A stretch of DNA of 64,000 nt from Rhipidocladum racemiflorum (lineage: Eukaryota; Streptophyta; Magnoliopsida; Poales; Poaceae): the NCBI GenBank assembly GCA_036346355.1, contig CM070590.1, forward strand, positions 42,937,749-43,001,748, given 5' to 3'. The notes under the pieces were generated by a model. That model was given only the letters and a program-made list of their open reading frames with translations, did not search any database and had not been told where the DNA came from. Below, one piece after another: positions 47,315 to 60,046 of the stretch. Both the position numbers and the translations under genes were made by a program. Positions within the stretch are counted from its first letter, which is position 1, and every line of letters begins with the position of its first letter.

Positions 47315-48015
47315 ATCGTTTCCGCTGGCAATGAGATTTGTGATTCTAGGGGATTCGTGCTGGATCTGAGCAAGATGGTAACACAGGATGTGAGGGTGAT
47401 CTTTTTTAGATAGGTTCGGGCTCTCGCGGTGGAGATAATACCCTAGTCCTGTGTTCTTGGATTTCTGGGGGTGTTTTTCTCTTTTTCCCTCCCCCTCTAA
47501 GGGTTGTCCCCCCCTCCTTATATACTGGGGTAGGGATACATCATAGATGGGCGCCACCTGGCCCTGAACATGGTGGCCTCATGAACACATAGTTTGTCTC
47601 TATCTGCTAAGCCGTACTACGCCCAGGGGGGTGGTCATTCCTTTCCCGACCCACGCCTGCCACTCTGCCAGTTCCTGGCGCCTACAGGCTCTGCTCGTAC
47701 CAGATCGCAGGCTTGGCTTTCAGCAGGGTTGTCTGGACATGGCACAAAGCTTCGTCGGAAGATCGGCCGGCTGCCTTGGGGAAGAAGTTGGGCCACGCTC
47801 GGAGTTCCTTGTGGCTCCTTCGGGCTCCGGGACTACTGCGTCTTCCTCGGCCCAGTCGGGTGTAGGCCCTTCTTGCGGGGCCCCCGTCTCAGGCATTCCA
47901 CATCAGCCCCCAAATGCTTTAGGATCGGATTTTCTCCTCGTCCTGTCAAAGACTTCATGGGAAAAGAGATCGTAAAGGACTTATCAATTAAGGCCACCGC
48001 GGTCGCTTGGCCCAT
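47315..48015 (+). other. Element J leader
   Basis: 700 bases between the presumed LTR edge and the tandem array. Small frames on both strands lack family character. A TATATACTGGGG stretch near 47520 resembles a second TATA element. Otherwise nothing is recognised. Confidence 0.5.
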
Positions 48016-48490
48016 GGCCGAGTGGTACCCGCACCCGTTTACGTTGTGCGGCGATCGGCTTGTGTGGCCCAACCGACCCTCATGGGGCATACCATAGTTA
48101 TTTGGCTCGTGGCCGAGTGTTACCCGTGCCCGTTTACGGTGTGGGGCGGTCGGCTTGTGTGGCCCAACCGACCCTCATGGGGCATACCATAGTTGTTTGG
48201 CTCGTGGCCGAGTGGTACCCGCGCCCGTTTACGGTGTGCGGCGGTCGGCTTGTGTGGCCCAACCGACCCTCATGGGGCATACCATAGTTGTTTGGCTCAT
48301 GGCCGAGTGGTACCCGCGCCCGTTTACGGTGTGCGGCGGTCGGCTTGTGAGGCCCAACCGACCCTCATGGGGCATACCATAGTTGTTTGGCTCGAGGCCG
48401 AGCGGTACCAGCACCCGTTGGCGGCGTGTGGCGATTGGCTTGTGAGGCCCAACCGACCCTCATGGGGCATACCTTGGTCTTTCAGAGTAA
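48016..48490 (+). repeat. Five tandem 95-bp repeats in the J leader
   Basis: Units start (GGCCGAG) at 48016, 48111, 48206, 48301 and 48396. Each contains 'cccgtttacggtgtg', 'cggcttgtgtggccc' and 'cctcatggggcataccat'. A sixth degenerate piece runs to about 48545, and the 'catggggcg' motif recurs at 48775. Units differ at a few positions; the last is the most diverged. Frames that stay open here are by-products of the repeat. Confidence 0.92.
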
Positions 48491-48545
48491 TGTCTGTGCC
48501 CGCTTACGGCGCACTGCTTCAGACCCTCATGGGGCGCATTCTCAA

Positions 48546-49021
48546 GACCGCGTTGGTAAAAATCCTCCCACGATACCCAATCACGTTATGAGACAGTGAC
48601 CGGCAATTGACCCCAAATTATGGAGCGTACCGTTGGAGGATGTTCGGAAAGTGCCCAGCCCCAATCTTCCGTGGCGGCCGGCGTTCAGGCCCATCGTGGG
48701 GCGCACTTTATCCCAAACTTCGAACCAGATTTGACACCTGGTCGCGTTTTGCGCAACACAGCTTTCGGCCCGACATGGGGCGTGCCCTGGATCTGGCCCA
48801 GAATTAAACAGGGAGGCCCTTGCTTCTTCCCACCGTAAGGCGAAAATTGGGGCCCATCTCTTATAAATGAAAAAATCTTGCTGGGGTAAAGACATCCTTG
48901 TCTCTCCCCCACCACGGCTGAGAAATCTTCAAATCTCCTTTGGCGATCTTGGCGACCTAGGGTTTCCGGTTTCGCGCCCTTGGCTCGTGGCGGTTCTTCC
49001 CGCTGGGTTTCCTTCTTCGTG
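48546..49021 (+). other. Element J 5' untranslated region before the gene
   Basis: Contains single degenerate echoes of the 95-bp unit (48600-48790) and then GC-rich leader up to the ATG at 49022. No coding sequence is seen. Confidence 0.5.
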
Positions 49022-50309
49022 ATGTCTTCTTCTTCGGAATCCTCATCACCGTCGGAGGGTAACGCCGACCCGACGACCGCGGGGTGGGAGACCTCCGTCA
49101 CCACGACGTCCCGCTTGGAGGAACTGGTCGCTGCCGGCGTTCTTCCTCCGCTGGAGCTGATCTCCGCCCGTCCCGCCGCAGGTGACCCTTACCCCACACC
49201 TCTAGAGAATGAGATTGTGGTGTTCGAGTCCTTCTTTTGGCGGGGGTTTAATGTTCCCAGGAGTGCCTTTTTCTGGGGGCTCCTCCACTTCTACGAGATC
49301 GAGCTGATCAACTTGAATCCCAACTCCATCCTTCACATTGCTCTCTTCGTTCAACTTTGTGAGTCGTATCTTGGGATCCGTCCTCACTTTGATTTGTTCC
49401 GTTCCCTCTTCTTGCTCAAGCCTCATCCGAACCGGGCTACACCCAATGTCATTGGGGGCGCCGGACTCCAGCTGCGAGAAGGCTTGAAGAAGCATTACTT
49501 CGCCATCCCGCTCAAGACGTCCCTCAAAGGTTGGAAGCGGGAATGGTTTTATTGTGCGAATGTTGATCCTTTCCTCGCCCCTTTCGCCGGCCGTGCCCCT
49601 AAGGCCACTCGGTGCTGGGGCAACGCCCCAGATGGCGACGGATTGAGCCAAGTCTCCGAGATTCTGGCGTTGATTGATGACCTGAAGAGCAGGGGGCTAA
49701 CTGGCCCCGGGATCGCTATCAGTTTTGTCAAGCGCCGGGTGCAACCCTTGAAGGAGCGGGTCCATTTGGGATTCCAGTATAGCGGGACTCGGGATCCCAC
49801 TCGGGAGACAAGCACTTCTCTTTCGAGGGACGCATTGGCAGCGCGGGTGGTTGATTTCTTTGCGCTCGGCACCGAGATCACCAACAGAGGTTGTCCCCAC
49901 AAGTTTTCGGCGGCGAGCCCTCCTCCTCCTGTGGGTATCTCTCTCTCTCGTGAAGTTGCTCCGTAGCTCTTGTTTGATTGGTAATGTTGATGGTATGCTA
50001 TTGTTCACTTTTCAGGAACGTGAATCCTTCTTTTCTGACGCTCCGGTCGTGGGCCTCTCCCGGCTGAGGAATGCTCAGGCGAAGCGACCAGATGACGCTT
50101 CGGCTGATGAGCTACGCCGGCAATCAGCGGAGGAGACTGCTGATCCGTCACCGGCCGGGCCTTCAACCTCCGGTGTCCCCAGGCCACTAGGGGGGAGCCC
50201 CAGCCTTCTGGCACAGGAGTAGCCCCGACCGTCGGTGTAGGGTCGGGTCCCCCGCCGAGTGGTGTAGGGACCCGGATGAAGCCCGGGATGAAATTCAAGA
50301 AATCCAGGA
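49022..50309 (+). pseudogene. Element J gene, exon 1 and most of exon 2 (PF04195-type protein, N-terminus)
   Basis: Exon 1 is 49022-49930 (303 codons, MSSSSESSSPSEG start); intron 49931-50015 has GT/AG edges; exon 2 starts at 50016 (ERESFFSDAPVVG). Residues of about 55-190 match the grass 'putative gypsy type transposon' domain (PF04195): FESFFWRGFNVPRSAFFWGL, INLNPNSILHIALFVQLCES, YLGIRPHFDLFRSLFLL. Its biochemical role is unknown, though it occupies the gag place in non-autonomous LTR elements. In exon 2 the frame is lost at a six-G run near 50192; one more G restores it to the end of the exon. Element F interrupts exon 2 at 50309. An upstream TTG at 48980 in frame is not a credible start. 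Confidence 0.85.
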
Positions 50310-52381
50310 TGTAACACCCTACAAATCTAAACTGTCGTACAAGAAAATTTCGACAGCATCTCTCCTAAAATTAGGACAAAACGGAAGCGACAACAAGATT
50401 CATAACAACCATTATAAACAGGAATAACATAAAAGCATCAATACTAGAGATAACAAGTCTAAATCAACGGAAAACAAACATAAGCGTAAAAATCATGTAC
50501 TCCAAAGAGGACATCAATAGGTCTATGATTAATAAAATTTCAGCAAGCTAATGAATTATTAAATGCACTAGTCCATGTGATTCGTGGTGACCCCGGAGGG
50601 TTGAATGTGCTACTAAGCCCACCCTTCAGAAGCTTACGACTCGCGAGAACTACACGAAAACAACAAAATAACAAGGGGTGAGATTGGGTAATCTCAGCCA
50701 AGCGGAACAACTTCTAACAAATAACACAGCCACAAAAACTAGCATACCAAATTCCTCATATACAATACCACATCAAAGAGTCCACATTCCTCATATACAA
50801 TACCACAACAAAGAGTCCACATTCCTCATATCCAATACCACATTACGGAGTCCACACAACCTCATTAAAATGCATATGATTGTGCACATGCTTATGCCAT
50901 GATCCTCCTCACCGTGCCCTTTCTCAGAACACACGGTGTTGTACTGCAGACTCTGATCACAAGACGTCAAGGCGTCGACAAACTTCCAATGCATGATTGT
51001 GCGATTAATGCTTCATGCATGAATTCATTCATAATTTTCCACATTGAGTCCACATATTTGCATGCCATCATATAACATGGATAGAAAACAAATAATATTG
51101 AGATGAACTATTTAGACAATTCAACCAAAAGAGGCAACATCATTCTTCTCTTTACTCATGGTTCAAAGCCAAAGCACATCATCACATTGCTAATCTAATT
51201 ATTGCAATCTTCCCAGCAAATGATCAAACCATGTATGATTAATGTCATCGGGAAATATAACGAAGGCAATGCAAACAACGATGTATAGCTCAACCATAAC
51301 ACTACTTCCACTTGCCTTTACCGACGTAGACGACGGATCTAGTTGCGTCCAGATGGGGCACCACCTGTACAAGCATATTTTCAGTATGCAATAACACCAC
51401 AATTGATCACACAACTCAAACACGCAATTCCTACAACCCGTTCCCCTTTTCCAACACCGAAACCCCGATCTGTTCGGATCGAACAGCAGCAACTCCCATT
51501 CTCTTTTTCGGATCTTTTTTTCCACAGAACATAAAAATATGAAAAAATTACAGGAGCTAGATATTGACGAGACCTACAACTTTCATGAAGATCACAAATT
51601 CTGTTTCCAGATTCTGTCCGTCATCTTGCAACAGAGATAACTCTCAGACCCACGCCCCAAAAATTCTGAAAAAAATACAGAAGCTAGATCTCGACGTTAT
51701 CTACAACTTTCTAGTTATAGGTTTTTGCATAAAAAATCGTCTATGCCACGTAAAACGTGAAACAATCCGCGCTGCACAATCTCCCCTTCCAAAAATAGCA
51801 CCACGTGAACATCTACCCTTCTCCCCCATCAAGATCCATCTAAATCACTCACCACCAGATCTAATACACTCCTAATCCCTAGGTAGAACAGGGGTAAAAG
51901 ATTGGGAATTTTACCTTTAGTTCTCCCTTGAGATCCCACGAAGAACACGCGACGATCCCCGAAACGGAAATCTGATCGAACTCCTCGCCTCCACGGATCC
52001 CCTTCTCGCTCTCTCTCCTTCGCGTTTTCGTGGTGGATCTTGAGCCATCATGCAAGGGAGGAAGAACAGGGGGCGGCGGCTGCTAGGGGGAATGGGGGAG
52101 GCGCCCTAGGGTTGGGGGGGTGGCCGGCCACATGGTGGGGGGGCGCACCCAAGTGGGCCGGCCCACGAGGGGGGGTGGGGAGGTGGAGGTGGGAAAAGAA
52201 TTCCCGGCCCAGGCCCAAGTTTTCCTCGGCCCACTGTTTCTAGCCCGAATACTCCAAATTTAATATTAATACGCCGCATAAACTTCAATTATTTAATTCC
52301 CCAAAAATTTCCCTCATTCCTCCTGAAACAAAACCAGGAAAAAGGAACCCTAGAATCGCTCTGACGCTCTAAGGCATCACA
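50310..52381 (-). repeat. Element F 3' LTR
   Basis: Matches 56624-58729. Relative to that copy it lacks about 54 bases (after 51603), at a junction sharing a short TCT, as for a small deletion between microhomologies. It contains the 'GGAGAGATGCTGTCGAAAT' block on the minus strand at about 50343-50370, the counterpart of that in G, H and I. Confidence 0.92.
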
Positions 52382-52415
52382 TTCTCCCCTCCTTAAAAGG
52401 ATTCGTCCCCGAATC
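52382..52415 (-). promoter_or_regulatory. Element F polypurine tract and hairpin
   Basis: On the minus strand the tract TTAAGGAGGGGAGAA abuts the LTR. The hairpin at 52400-52415 has arms GATTCG and CGAATC (six pairs) around GGGA, 18 nt from the LTR edge. Arms match G but differ from B, D and E while pairing is kept. Confidence 0.8.
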
Positions 52416-52620
52416 TACTCCTCTTTGCTACGGAACCTTAAAAAAAAGGAAGGCAAAATGGTAATCAACACTTTACCTTCAGCATCCTCAAAGAGTGTAG
52501 GATACTTCTTCCGCATCTGGTCCTCAAGTTCCCAAGTTGCAACCCGCTCAGACTAATTGGTCCACAAATCTTTCATTGGACACTAACACGAACTATTCCC
52601 CTATTAAATAAAGGACACCT
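52416..52620 (-). pseudogene. Element F pol end: chromodomain remnant
   Basis: On the minus strand, about 52580-52480 reads SERVATWELEDQMRKKYPTL after a stop where relatives have Trp/His (TN-stop). This is the typical end of a chromovirus pol. Upstream of it nothing of integrase or RT is recognisable. Confidence 0.7.
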
Positions 52621-55600
52621 ATTAGGTGAATCTGGTATCGATCTGGAATCTCAACTCCCACTTCTCTCTTCAACCCGATCGCGAAACTCCGCATTCCAAT
52701 CTCAACTCCTCTACCCACGGTTAAATTCGCATTCTAGACTGGCCGCGAACCATGTGAGACACAACGCTCTAGGTAAGTCTCTACATCAACCCAAACACAA
52801 ACTCCTATCTCCTACAAGTGATTGATCTTTTACAAAAAGAACCAATATCCACCCTACCAACGCAGCAGAGATAGCCTACTTTACAACCAGGGTCCGTAAC
52901 TGCAGAAACAATAACAACCGAACACAATCACTACGGTTGACACAAACTCGCTCGAACCCGCGACAAAAGTTCCAAAAAATTAATGTAATTACACGCAACT
53001 TCCAAGTTGTCCACTACTAAATTAAGCAACCCCACCGAGGAACACAACAATGAAAACAATTCTCCAAAAAAGGTTTGAATTGAGTCATACACAACCTTCC
53101 TTTACTCTTCACTTTTAAACTACTTACGATCAGCGACCCACACTAGTTTTCCCTTGTAAGAAGGTTTCGCTTTCACATTCTTCCACCCAAGGACCAGGGC
53201 AAGGAGTACAATCCTTGAATATACTCAACCATAACATAAACATTCATTTTCTTACCCCCAAGCTTGAACGTAAAAGAAATCTTAGTTCTCACTAACACAA
53301 CGAACGACAATCACCACCTTTAAACCGAAGGGCTGAAATTCACATACACGGGAACTCAACTTGGAAGAGGAACTCCATAGAACCAAAACCACCAAAAAAA
53401 TTTTCTTCGGGGAGAAGCTCTATTCAAAAGAGAAACACCGCGAAAGTCTTATGCAAATTGATTTCACTTTTACAAAAACAAATCATCTCACTTTTATCCA
53501 AGGCCAAGCCATTGAGAAAAAGAAACCGATCAAGGAATTAAATGCTTCCACACAACCACCATCTCTTTTTCCTTAAAAGGAACCAAACTCACTTCCCATG
53601 AAAAAATTGTTTCAACCACGAATATCATTCATGTCACAACGGAAGAATCGTCTCTTAAACAAAAGCTGTCAAACACCTCACACCACAACACAACTCTAGC
53701 CCAAAATAGAAATACAAATATTTCCAGATCATGAAGTTCCAAATCTTACATTGGATTAGCTACTTCTTTTGATCAACAATGCAACCGATAACTCGACCTT
53801 GAAAACTACGGACACAGTCAAAGCATACATCCTTGAGCATAAATGTCGCATTCATAACTTAAGCTAGTTTTCTTATCAAAGATGAATGAATGACGATATT
53901 TAATAGAATAACATTCCAAAATCTCCACAAATTACTTCAAGGTTAATCATTCTTTTATCCTTGTTTTAAGCCTCAAAATTAACCCACATTTGGCGAGAAT
54001 CATTCTAAGTTTAGGAAACTCTGAAACACAAAGCACAAAGAATACTTTTGACCGAAAGTATTCAACCCAAATATCAAACAGACAAACCAATCCATATGAA
54101 TTTTTAATCATAAGTTCAGCATAACTCCCGCCATCTATAGTATTCCACTACCCTTACCATTTAGATTTCAATATTCCCTATTTACTCATTGAGAAGGCCC
54201 ATCAAGATTTAACAACAACTACACAACAAATTCTTACTCTTATTACCTTTTCCCACAATTATAAATAAAGTTCACAGTGCTTATCAAAAACACATCCAAC
54301 CAACACTACCTCATCAAGATCCCACGGAGCGACCTAACCTATAACATCATATTCTAAATTTGAAAGCGATGCTTCAACAAGTCTTTCAGCATGATGAACC
54401 TATAAATTCCATACCACATACACGTCAACATCTCGACAATGGAAATTTATTCACCTAAAAGATGACTCAACAAGTAAATATTATCTCAACAAGGCACGAA
54501 TCGTAAATAGAAGTTTAAAACATACATTTATTAAGGACAAAATCATGGCGTCATGCTAACTATCCCTGGTTCACTCCATCACAACATGTTACAATTTCCA
54601 CCATTTTAACAAAGGTTTTCAACAATTAATCTAATCAGTTACCACCACTACTAAGTCATCAATATCAATAATTGGCATAATTGTAAAACAACAACATTGC
54701 TTTTAGTTACCCTATCCATAGGCTATGACAAAGCTGTCACTACACAACATACTCCAACTATGTAAAATAGATTGAATAATTTAAGCCATCCAAAGCTCTT
54801 ATAACAACAACGCTAAATTTAATTTAATTTTTTTAGCTACCCTATACACGGGTTATAGCAAAATTGCCACTCCAAGACATACTCCAGCCATTTTTTTAAA
54901 GTGAACTGAATAGGTGAAATCATCACAAAGCTCTTACGGCAATGGCAAAAACTTATGTCTTCCCAATTGATATCGATACTAGCATTATTGGAATGCAACG
55001 ACATACTTCGAATCTACTAATAGTTTGCAACGTCATAAATATCAACTCTAATCAATTTCCAAGTTAACGTCACTAGCCAACACGATTAAATTAGAACATC
55101 TTTAAACAACCAAAGCATGGTTTTTTAACAATATCGATGATCCACCATTACAATTAAATTGTTCTACCGACCTTATATTAAAATGTCTCTAAATAACCCA
55201 CTAATTTTCTATTACCTTCACAGTAGTTTACATCATCTTAATGTTCTAACTCATCAAGATTTAAAGCTTTAAACATTGTCCATGGTCAAGGGCACATTAA
55301 AAATAATGCAATAAATCCTAAGCATGCACATTAACACATTCAATCATTATCGCTATAGAGCAATCTACAATACTAGAAGTTTATTTAATCTCAAGCTAAA
55401 GATAACAATTACATTTTAATTGATTCAACTCACAAATTAACTTGGAAGTACATCATTCCATAAACCACATTGTTACATACTACGTAACACAGGACATAAA
55501 ATTTCTAAACACCGTCATGGGTCACCTACCCTTGACAAACAGGAGAACAATCCCAAACATTAAAAAAACAAACAGTTCTAGATCAAGAACAAACAGATAA

Positions 55601-55690
55601 AAATTCTTCTTTTCAGGCAAGGAAGAAAAGCAAAATCCAAACATAAATGCAAGAGAGTTCGACCCTCAAATGTTCAATCCTAGTAGCCAA
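52621..55690 (-). other. Element F non-coding internal region
   Basis: About 3 kb of AT-rich sequence without any long frame on either strand. The part at about 55070-55480 matches the reverse of H at 40660-41050. No domain, repeat array or RNA gene is recognised. Confidence 0.65.
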
Positions 55691-56623
55691 AACTCTTCAA
55701 GAAATCCAAAACCTACACTTTCCACAAAGAAAGACGGATGCATAAGGGAAGACCAAATGTCCAACCAAATTTTTCCGATAAAGATTCAAACTTAGCTCCA
55801 TCCAGCTTGAACTGCAACAGGAGAAACTCCAACCCCCTTCTTAAAAAAAGAAATGGGGAAACAACAACCATAGAAATTTCCTCCCAACGACAGTCCATAA
55901 CAATAAATCAGGTGCCAAAGCAAAATTGTGACCAAAAGAGCTGGCATAACGTAGAACTCTTCTTACGTGTCTTCACTCAAAGGAGACAAAACCACAAACC
56001 GCCAAAAGGACAAATCAGCGAGTGCTCAAAACTAAGCATTTTCCTCGGTTTGAACCAACCACATACCCGGAAAACCAACCAAAACCGACCGTCAAGACGG
56101 TAAAGAACATCGAAGGAATCCATCACCAACCTCTTCTATTTGACTCCAGTCACTACCCGATCTACGACAGACACGGATAAGTACTCTTTCCCTACAGGGT
56201 TTAATAGTTCTTCGGTGGTGACTCTACCGACTACACCGTCAAACCACGACCTCACTATAAACAAAAGGTGGCGAAACCCTTGGGCATCACAACCACACTT
56301 TATCACAAATGAAGCAACTCAATCAAATCTATCATAAATATAGCATTATACATCATCAAAAGTAGCATTCAACAACAAAGCTTAAATTCAACCTTTAAGC
56401 ATAAGGCAGCGATACCCATACCCTTTCCTCTTGTGCATCCATGTGTGTCAAATTTTAAATTAGTGATTCCACTTACACAAGTTTTAATGTTGCTATCCTA
56501 TGACAAAATTTTAGTTAAAACCTAGGCCATGTTTCTAAGTTATTCCACATCACATTTTAGTTGTATCCAATAGTATGACACTAAAAATAGACATTCCAAG
56601 GACCTACGACCGCTCGATACCAT
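55691..56623 (-). other. Element F leader and degenerate primer binding site
   Basis: Directly left of the 5' LTR, the minus strand reads ATGGTATCGAGCGGTCG, the same shortened iMet-type PBS as in G. The leader then matches G (23423-24130) and H (39554-40140), including the 'aagaactattaa' and 'gactggagtcaaat' blocks. No gag start is seen. Confidence 0.75.
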
Positions 56624-58729
56624 TGTAACACCCTACAAATCTAAACTGTCGTACAAAGAAAATTTCGACATCTCTCCTAAAATTAGGACAAAGCAGGCGA
56701 CAACAAGATTCATAACAACCATTATAAACAGGAATAACATAAAAGCATCAATACTAGAGATAACAAGTCTAAATCAACTGAGAAAACAAACATAAGCGTA
56801 AAACAGCTCCAAAGAGGACATCAATAGGTCTATGATTAATAAAATTTCAGCAAGCTAATGAATTATTAAATGCACTAGTCCATGTGATTCGTGGTGACCC
56901 GGAGGAGTTGAATGTGCTACTAAGCCCACCCTTCAAGCTTACGACTCGCGAGAACTACACGAAAACAACAAAATAACAAGGGTGAGATTGGGTAATCTCA
57001 AATAAGCGGAGTTAACTTCTAACAAATAACACAGCCACAGTAAAACTAGCATACCAAATTCCTCATATACAATACCACATCAAAGAGTCCACATTCCTCA
57101 TATACAATACCACAACAAAGAGTCCACATTCCTCATATCCAATACCACATTCACGGAGTCCACACAACCTCATTAAAATGCATATGATTGTGCACATGCT
57201 TATGCCATGATCCTCCTCACCGTGCCCTTTCTCAGGAACACACGGTGTTGTACTGCACGGTCGCCAAGACGCTTGGCGTCGACAAACTTCCAATGCATGA
57301 TTGTGCAGTTAATGCTTCATGCATGAATTCATTCATAATTTTCCACATTGAGTCCACATATTTGCATGCCATCATATAACATGGATAGAAAACAAATAAT
57401 ATTGAGATGAACTATTTAGACAATTCAACCAATAGGCAACATCATTCTTCTCTTTACTCATGGTTCAAAGCCAAAGCACATCATCACATTGCTAATCTAA
57501 TTATTGCAATCTTCCCAGCAAATGATCAAACCATGTATGATTAATGTCATCGGAAATATACTTGAAGGCAATGCAAACAACGATGTATAGCTCAACCATA
57601 ACACTACTTCCACTTGCCTTTACCGACGTAGACGACGGATCTAGTTGCGTCCAGAAGGGGCACCACCTGTACAAGCATATTTTCAGTATGCAATAACACC
57701 ACAATTGATCACACAACTCAAACACGCAATTCCTACAACCCGTTCCCCTTTTCCAACACCGAAACCCCGATCTGTTCGGATCGAACAGCAGCAACCCCCA
57801 TTCTCTTTTTCGGATCTTTTTTTCCACAGAACATAAAAATATGAAAAAAATACAGGAGCTAGATATTGACGAGACCTACAACTTTCATGAAGATCACAAA
57901 TTCTAATTCCTCTGTTAAATATGCCTAAACTAACGTCCAACACAGTGGACAAAATCTGTTTCCAGATTCTGTCCGTCATTTTGCAACAGAGATAACTCTC
58001 AGACCCACGCCCCAAAAATTCTGAAAAAAATACAGAAGCTAGATCTCGACGTTATCTACAACTTTCTAGTTATAGGTTTTTGCAGAAAAAATCTTCTATG
58101 CCACGTAAAACGTGAAACAATCCGCGCTGCACAATCTCCCCTTCCAAAAACAGCACCACGTGAACATCTACCCTTCTCCCCCATAAAGATCCATCTAAAT
58201 CACTCACCACCAGATCTAATACACTCCTAATCCCTAGGTAGAACAGGGGTAAAAGATTGGGAATTTTACCTTGAGTTCTCCCTTGAGATCCCACGAAGAA
58301 CACGCGACGATCCCCGAAACGGAAATCTGATCGAACTCCTCGCCTCCACGGATCCCCTTCTCGCTCTCTCTCCTTCGCGTTGTCGTGGTGGATCTTGAGC
58401 CATCATGCACGGGAGGACGAACAGGGGGCGGCGGCTGCTAGGGGAATGGGGAGGCGCCCTAGGAGTTGGGGGGTGGCCGGCCACATGGTGGGGCGCACCC
58501 AAGTGGGCCGGCCCAATAGGGGGTGGGGAGGTGGAGGTGGGAAAAGAATTCCCGGCCCAGGCCCAAGTTTTCCTCGGCCCACTGTTTCTAGCCCGAATAC
58601 TCCAAATTTAATATTAATACGCCGCATAAACTTCAATTATTTAATTCCCCAAAAATTTCCCTCATTCCTCCCGAAACAAAACCAGGAAAAAGGAACCCTA
58701 GAATCGCTCTGACGCTCTAAGGCATCACA
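56624..58729 (-). repeat. Element F 5' LTR
   Basis: The longer of the two F LTRs, carrying 54 bases (about 57902-57955) that the other lacks. It ends GGCATCACA, followed by the CAGGA duplication at 58730-58734. Confidence 0.92.
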
Positions 58730-58734
58730 CAGGA

Positions 58735-60046
58735 GGTATTCTTTCGGGTAATGTTTGCCTTTTCGTCCTTACCTATGCTGAGGTGTCTATTTTTGACAAC
58801 CCAGGAGTCCCACTACGGATGTTCCGGCCGGGGAGTCCCCGACAAAAGGGGCCCCGAAGCCGGCTTCTTCGAGGGGGGCCTCCCCCTCGTCGGCTAGGTC
58901 GCCGCCTCCTCCGGCAACTGGGGAGTCTCCTCCTGCTACTGCTGAGGTGACTGCTGTGCCATCGAGTGGTCCGGCGGTCGGCGGTCTAGACTCGGCTTCG
59001 CCTCCCGACGTGGAGGAGGTCTGTCGAGAGCCACCGCCGCTTGGCCCTCTCCCGAAGCCCCCGAACCGGACCGTGTGGTGCGAGGGGGGTTCCGACTGGA
59101 ATGGGATGGAGGAGGACGAGGAAGCGGAGGTCACGACTCGGACGGAGCTGTACGAGCTTACCGTCAGGTGCAGCGAGCTCGTCAGGGTAAGTCTTCCGTC
59201 TTTGGTTTGTTAATATAACGAAGTGCGGACCCCCACCTGAGACCTTGCCGTGTCCTCTAGGATATGGGGGAGCGCTCGGAGAAGAGGTCACAGTTCTTTC
59301 GGAAGGTGCTTCCCAAGCTCCAAGAGCACCAGAAGTATCACGACAAGATCAGCGAGATCGCCGCCGAGAGGTGGAAAGAGGTCCATGAGCTGGAGGCCCA
59401 GTGTATGACGATCCGAGAGGAGAAGGCGAAACTTGAGCATGTGCTCGAAGGTGAGATTCTCCCCTGGGTTCGGTTTCGACACTTTTTGGACAATTGGAAA
59501 GGATGATGGTGCTCTTGTGTTTCAGAACGCGACTCGACCATCGCTGAGCTGAGAGCTCGACTGGAAGCTTCGGGAAGTTCTAACCTTGAAGCTCGAGTTG
59601 GCTTGGAGCAGATACAACGAGAGCTGAAGGGTAAATTTCTTTGACTTGGATTGACTGTACTTGGCGCCAGGTGTGTTTTCTGATGGCAGTTTGGCTTTGG
59701 TGTAGAATGCAAGGAGAAGATGACCACTGCCGAACGGAGCCGCGCCGAGCTGAGCGTCGCCTGCGAGCCAGTTTTGCACCTTCTGCGTATCGAAGGTGCT
59801 GAGCCGGGCCAGGGGGGCGATGCCGTTCCGCTTCTCTCGGGAGGAGCCGATAGGATCAGGGCTTATGCCAAGGAGTCCGCGACCATGAGTGCGAACCAGG
59901 CGTTGGCAGTGGTCAAGTCTCATTATCCGAGAGTTGACCTTGAAGCTGTAAAAGAGGGTTTTGCCTGTGAGGAAGACAAGGCCAACGCGCTGCTCGAAGA
60001 GGTCTCCAGTACGTCGCAGTCCTTGCTGGAGAACCTTGAATTCTGA
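58735..60046 (+). pseudogene. Element J gene, end of exon 2 and exons 3-6 (coiled-coil C-terminus)
   Basis: Exon 2 ends at 58747 (next bases GTAATG). Further exons are 58805-59186, 59261-59450, 59526-59630 and 59706-60046, each with GT/AG introns of 57-85 bases and phases that fit. With one base added in the exon 2 G run the six exons sum to 2235 nt, or 744 residues plus TGA. Exon 3 is a Pro/Ser-rich linker ending in TELYELTVRCSELVR. Exons 4-6 are charged and heptad-like (HDKISEIAAERWKEVHELEA, AELRARLEAS), predicting a long coiled coil, and end NQALAVVKSHYPRVDLEAV. The gene is on the plus strand, the orientation taken for J. Confidence 0.82.

Larger units (their letters stand above)
50310..58729 (-). 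mobile_element. Element F: non-autonomous gypsy-type LTR element in exon 2 of J
   Basis: Two LTRs of 2.07 and 2.11 kb (plus-strand TGTAACACC to GGCATCACA), a PPT, a degenerate PBS and TSD CAGGA (50305-50309, 58730-58734). The sense strand is minus. The 4.24-kb internal region holds only the end of pol (chromodomain) and long non-coding sequence, so it resembles a large retrotransposon derivative. The leader matches G and H, suggesting that a G-like element could supply proteins. Confidence 0.94.

Noticed and set aside
48016..48490. CRISPR-like array
   Set aside because: Contiguous 95-bp units without unique spacers, in a plant retrotransposon leader.
48060..48591. Overlapping frames of 60-132 codons in all three plus frames
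   Set aside because: Products of the 95-bp repeat; each frame repeats the same peptide.
48980..49021. Upstream start for the J gene
   Set aside because: The codon at 48980 is TTG, not a credible plant start; the ATG at 49022 fits the family's Ser-rich N-terminus.
55738..56103. 121-codon plus frame in element F
   Set aside because: Antisense to the F leader and absent from the matching parts of G and H.
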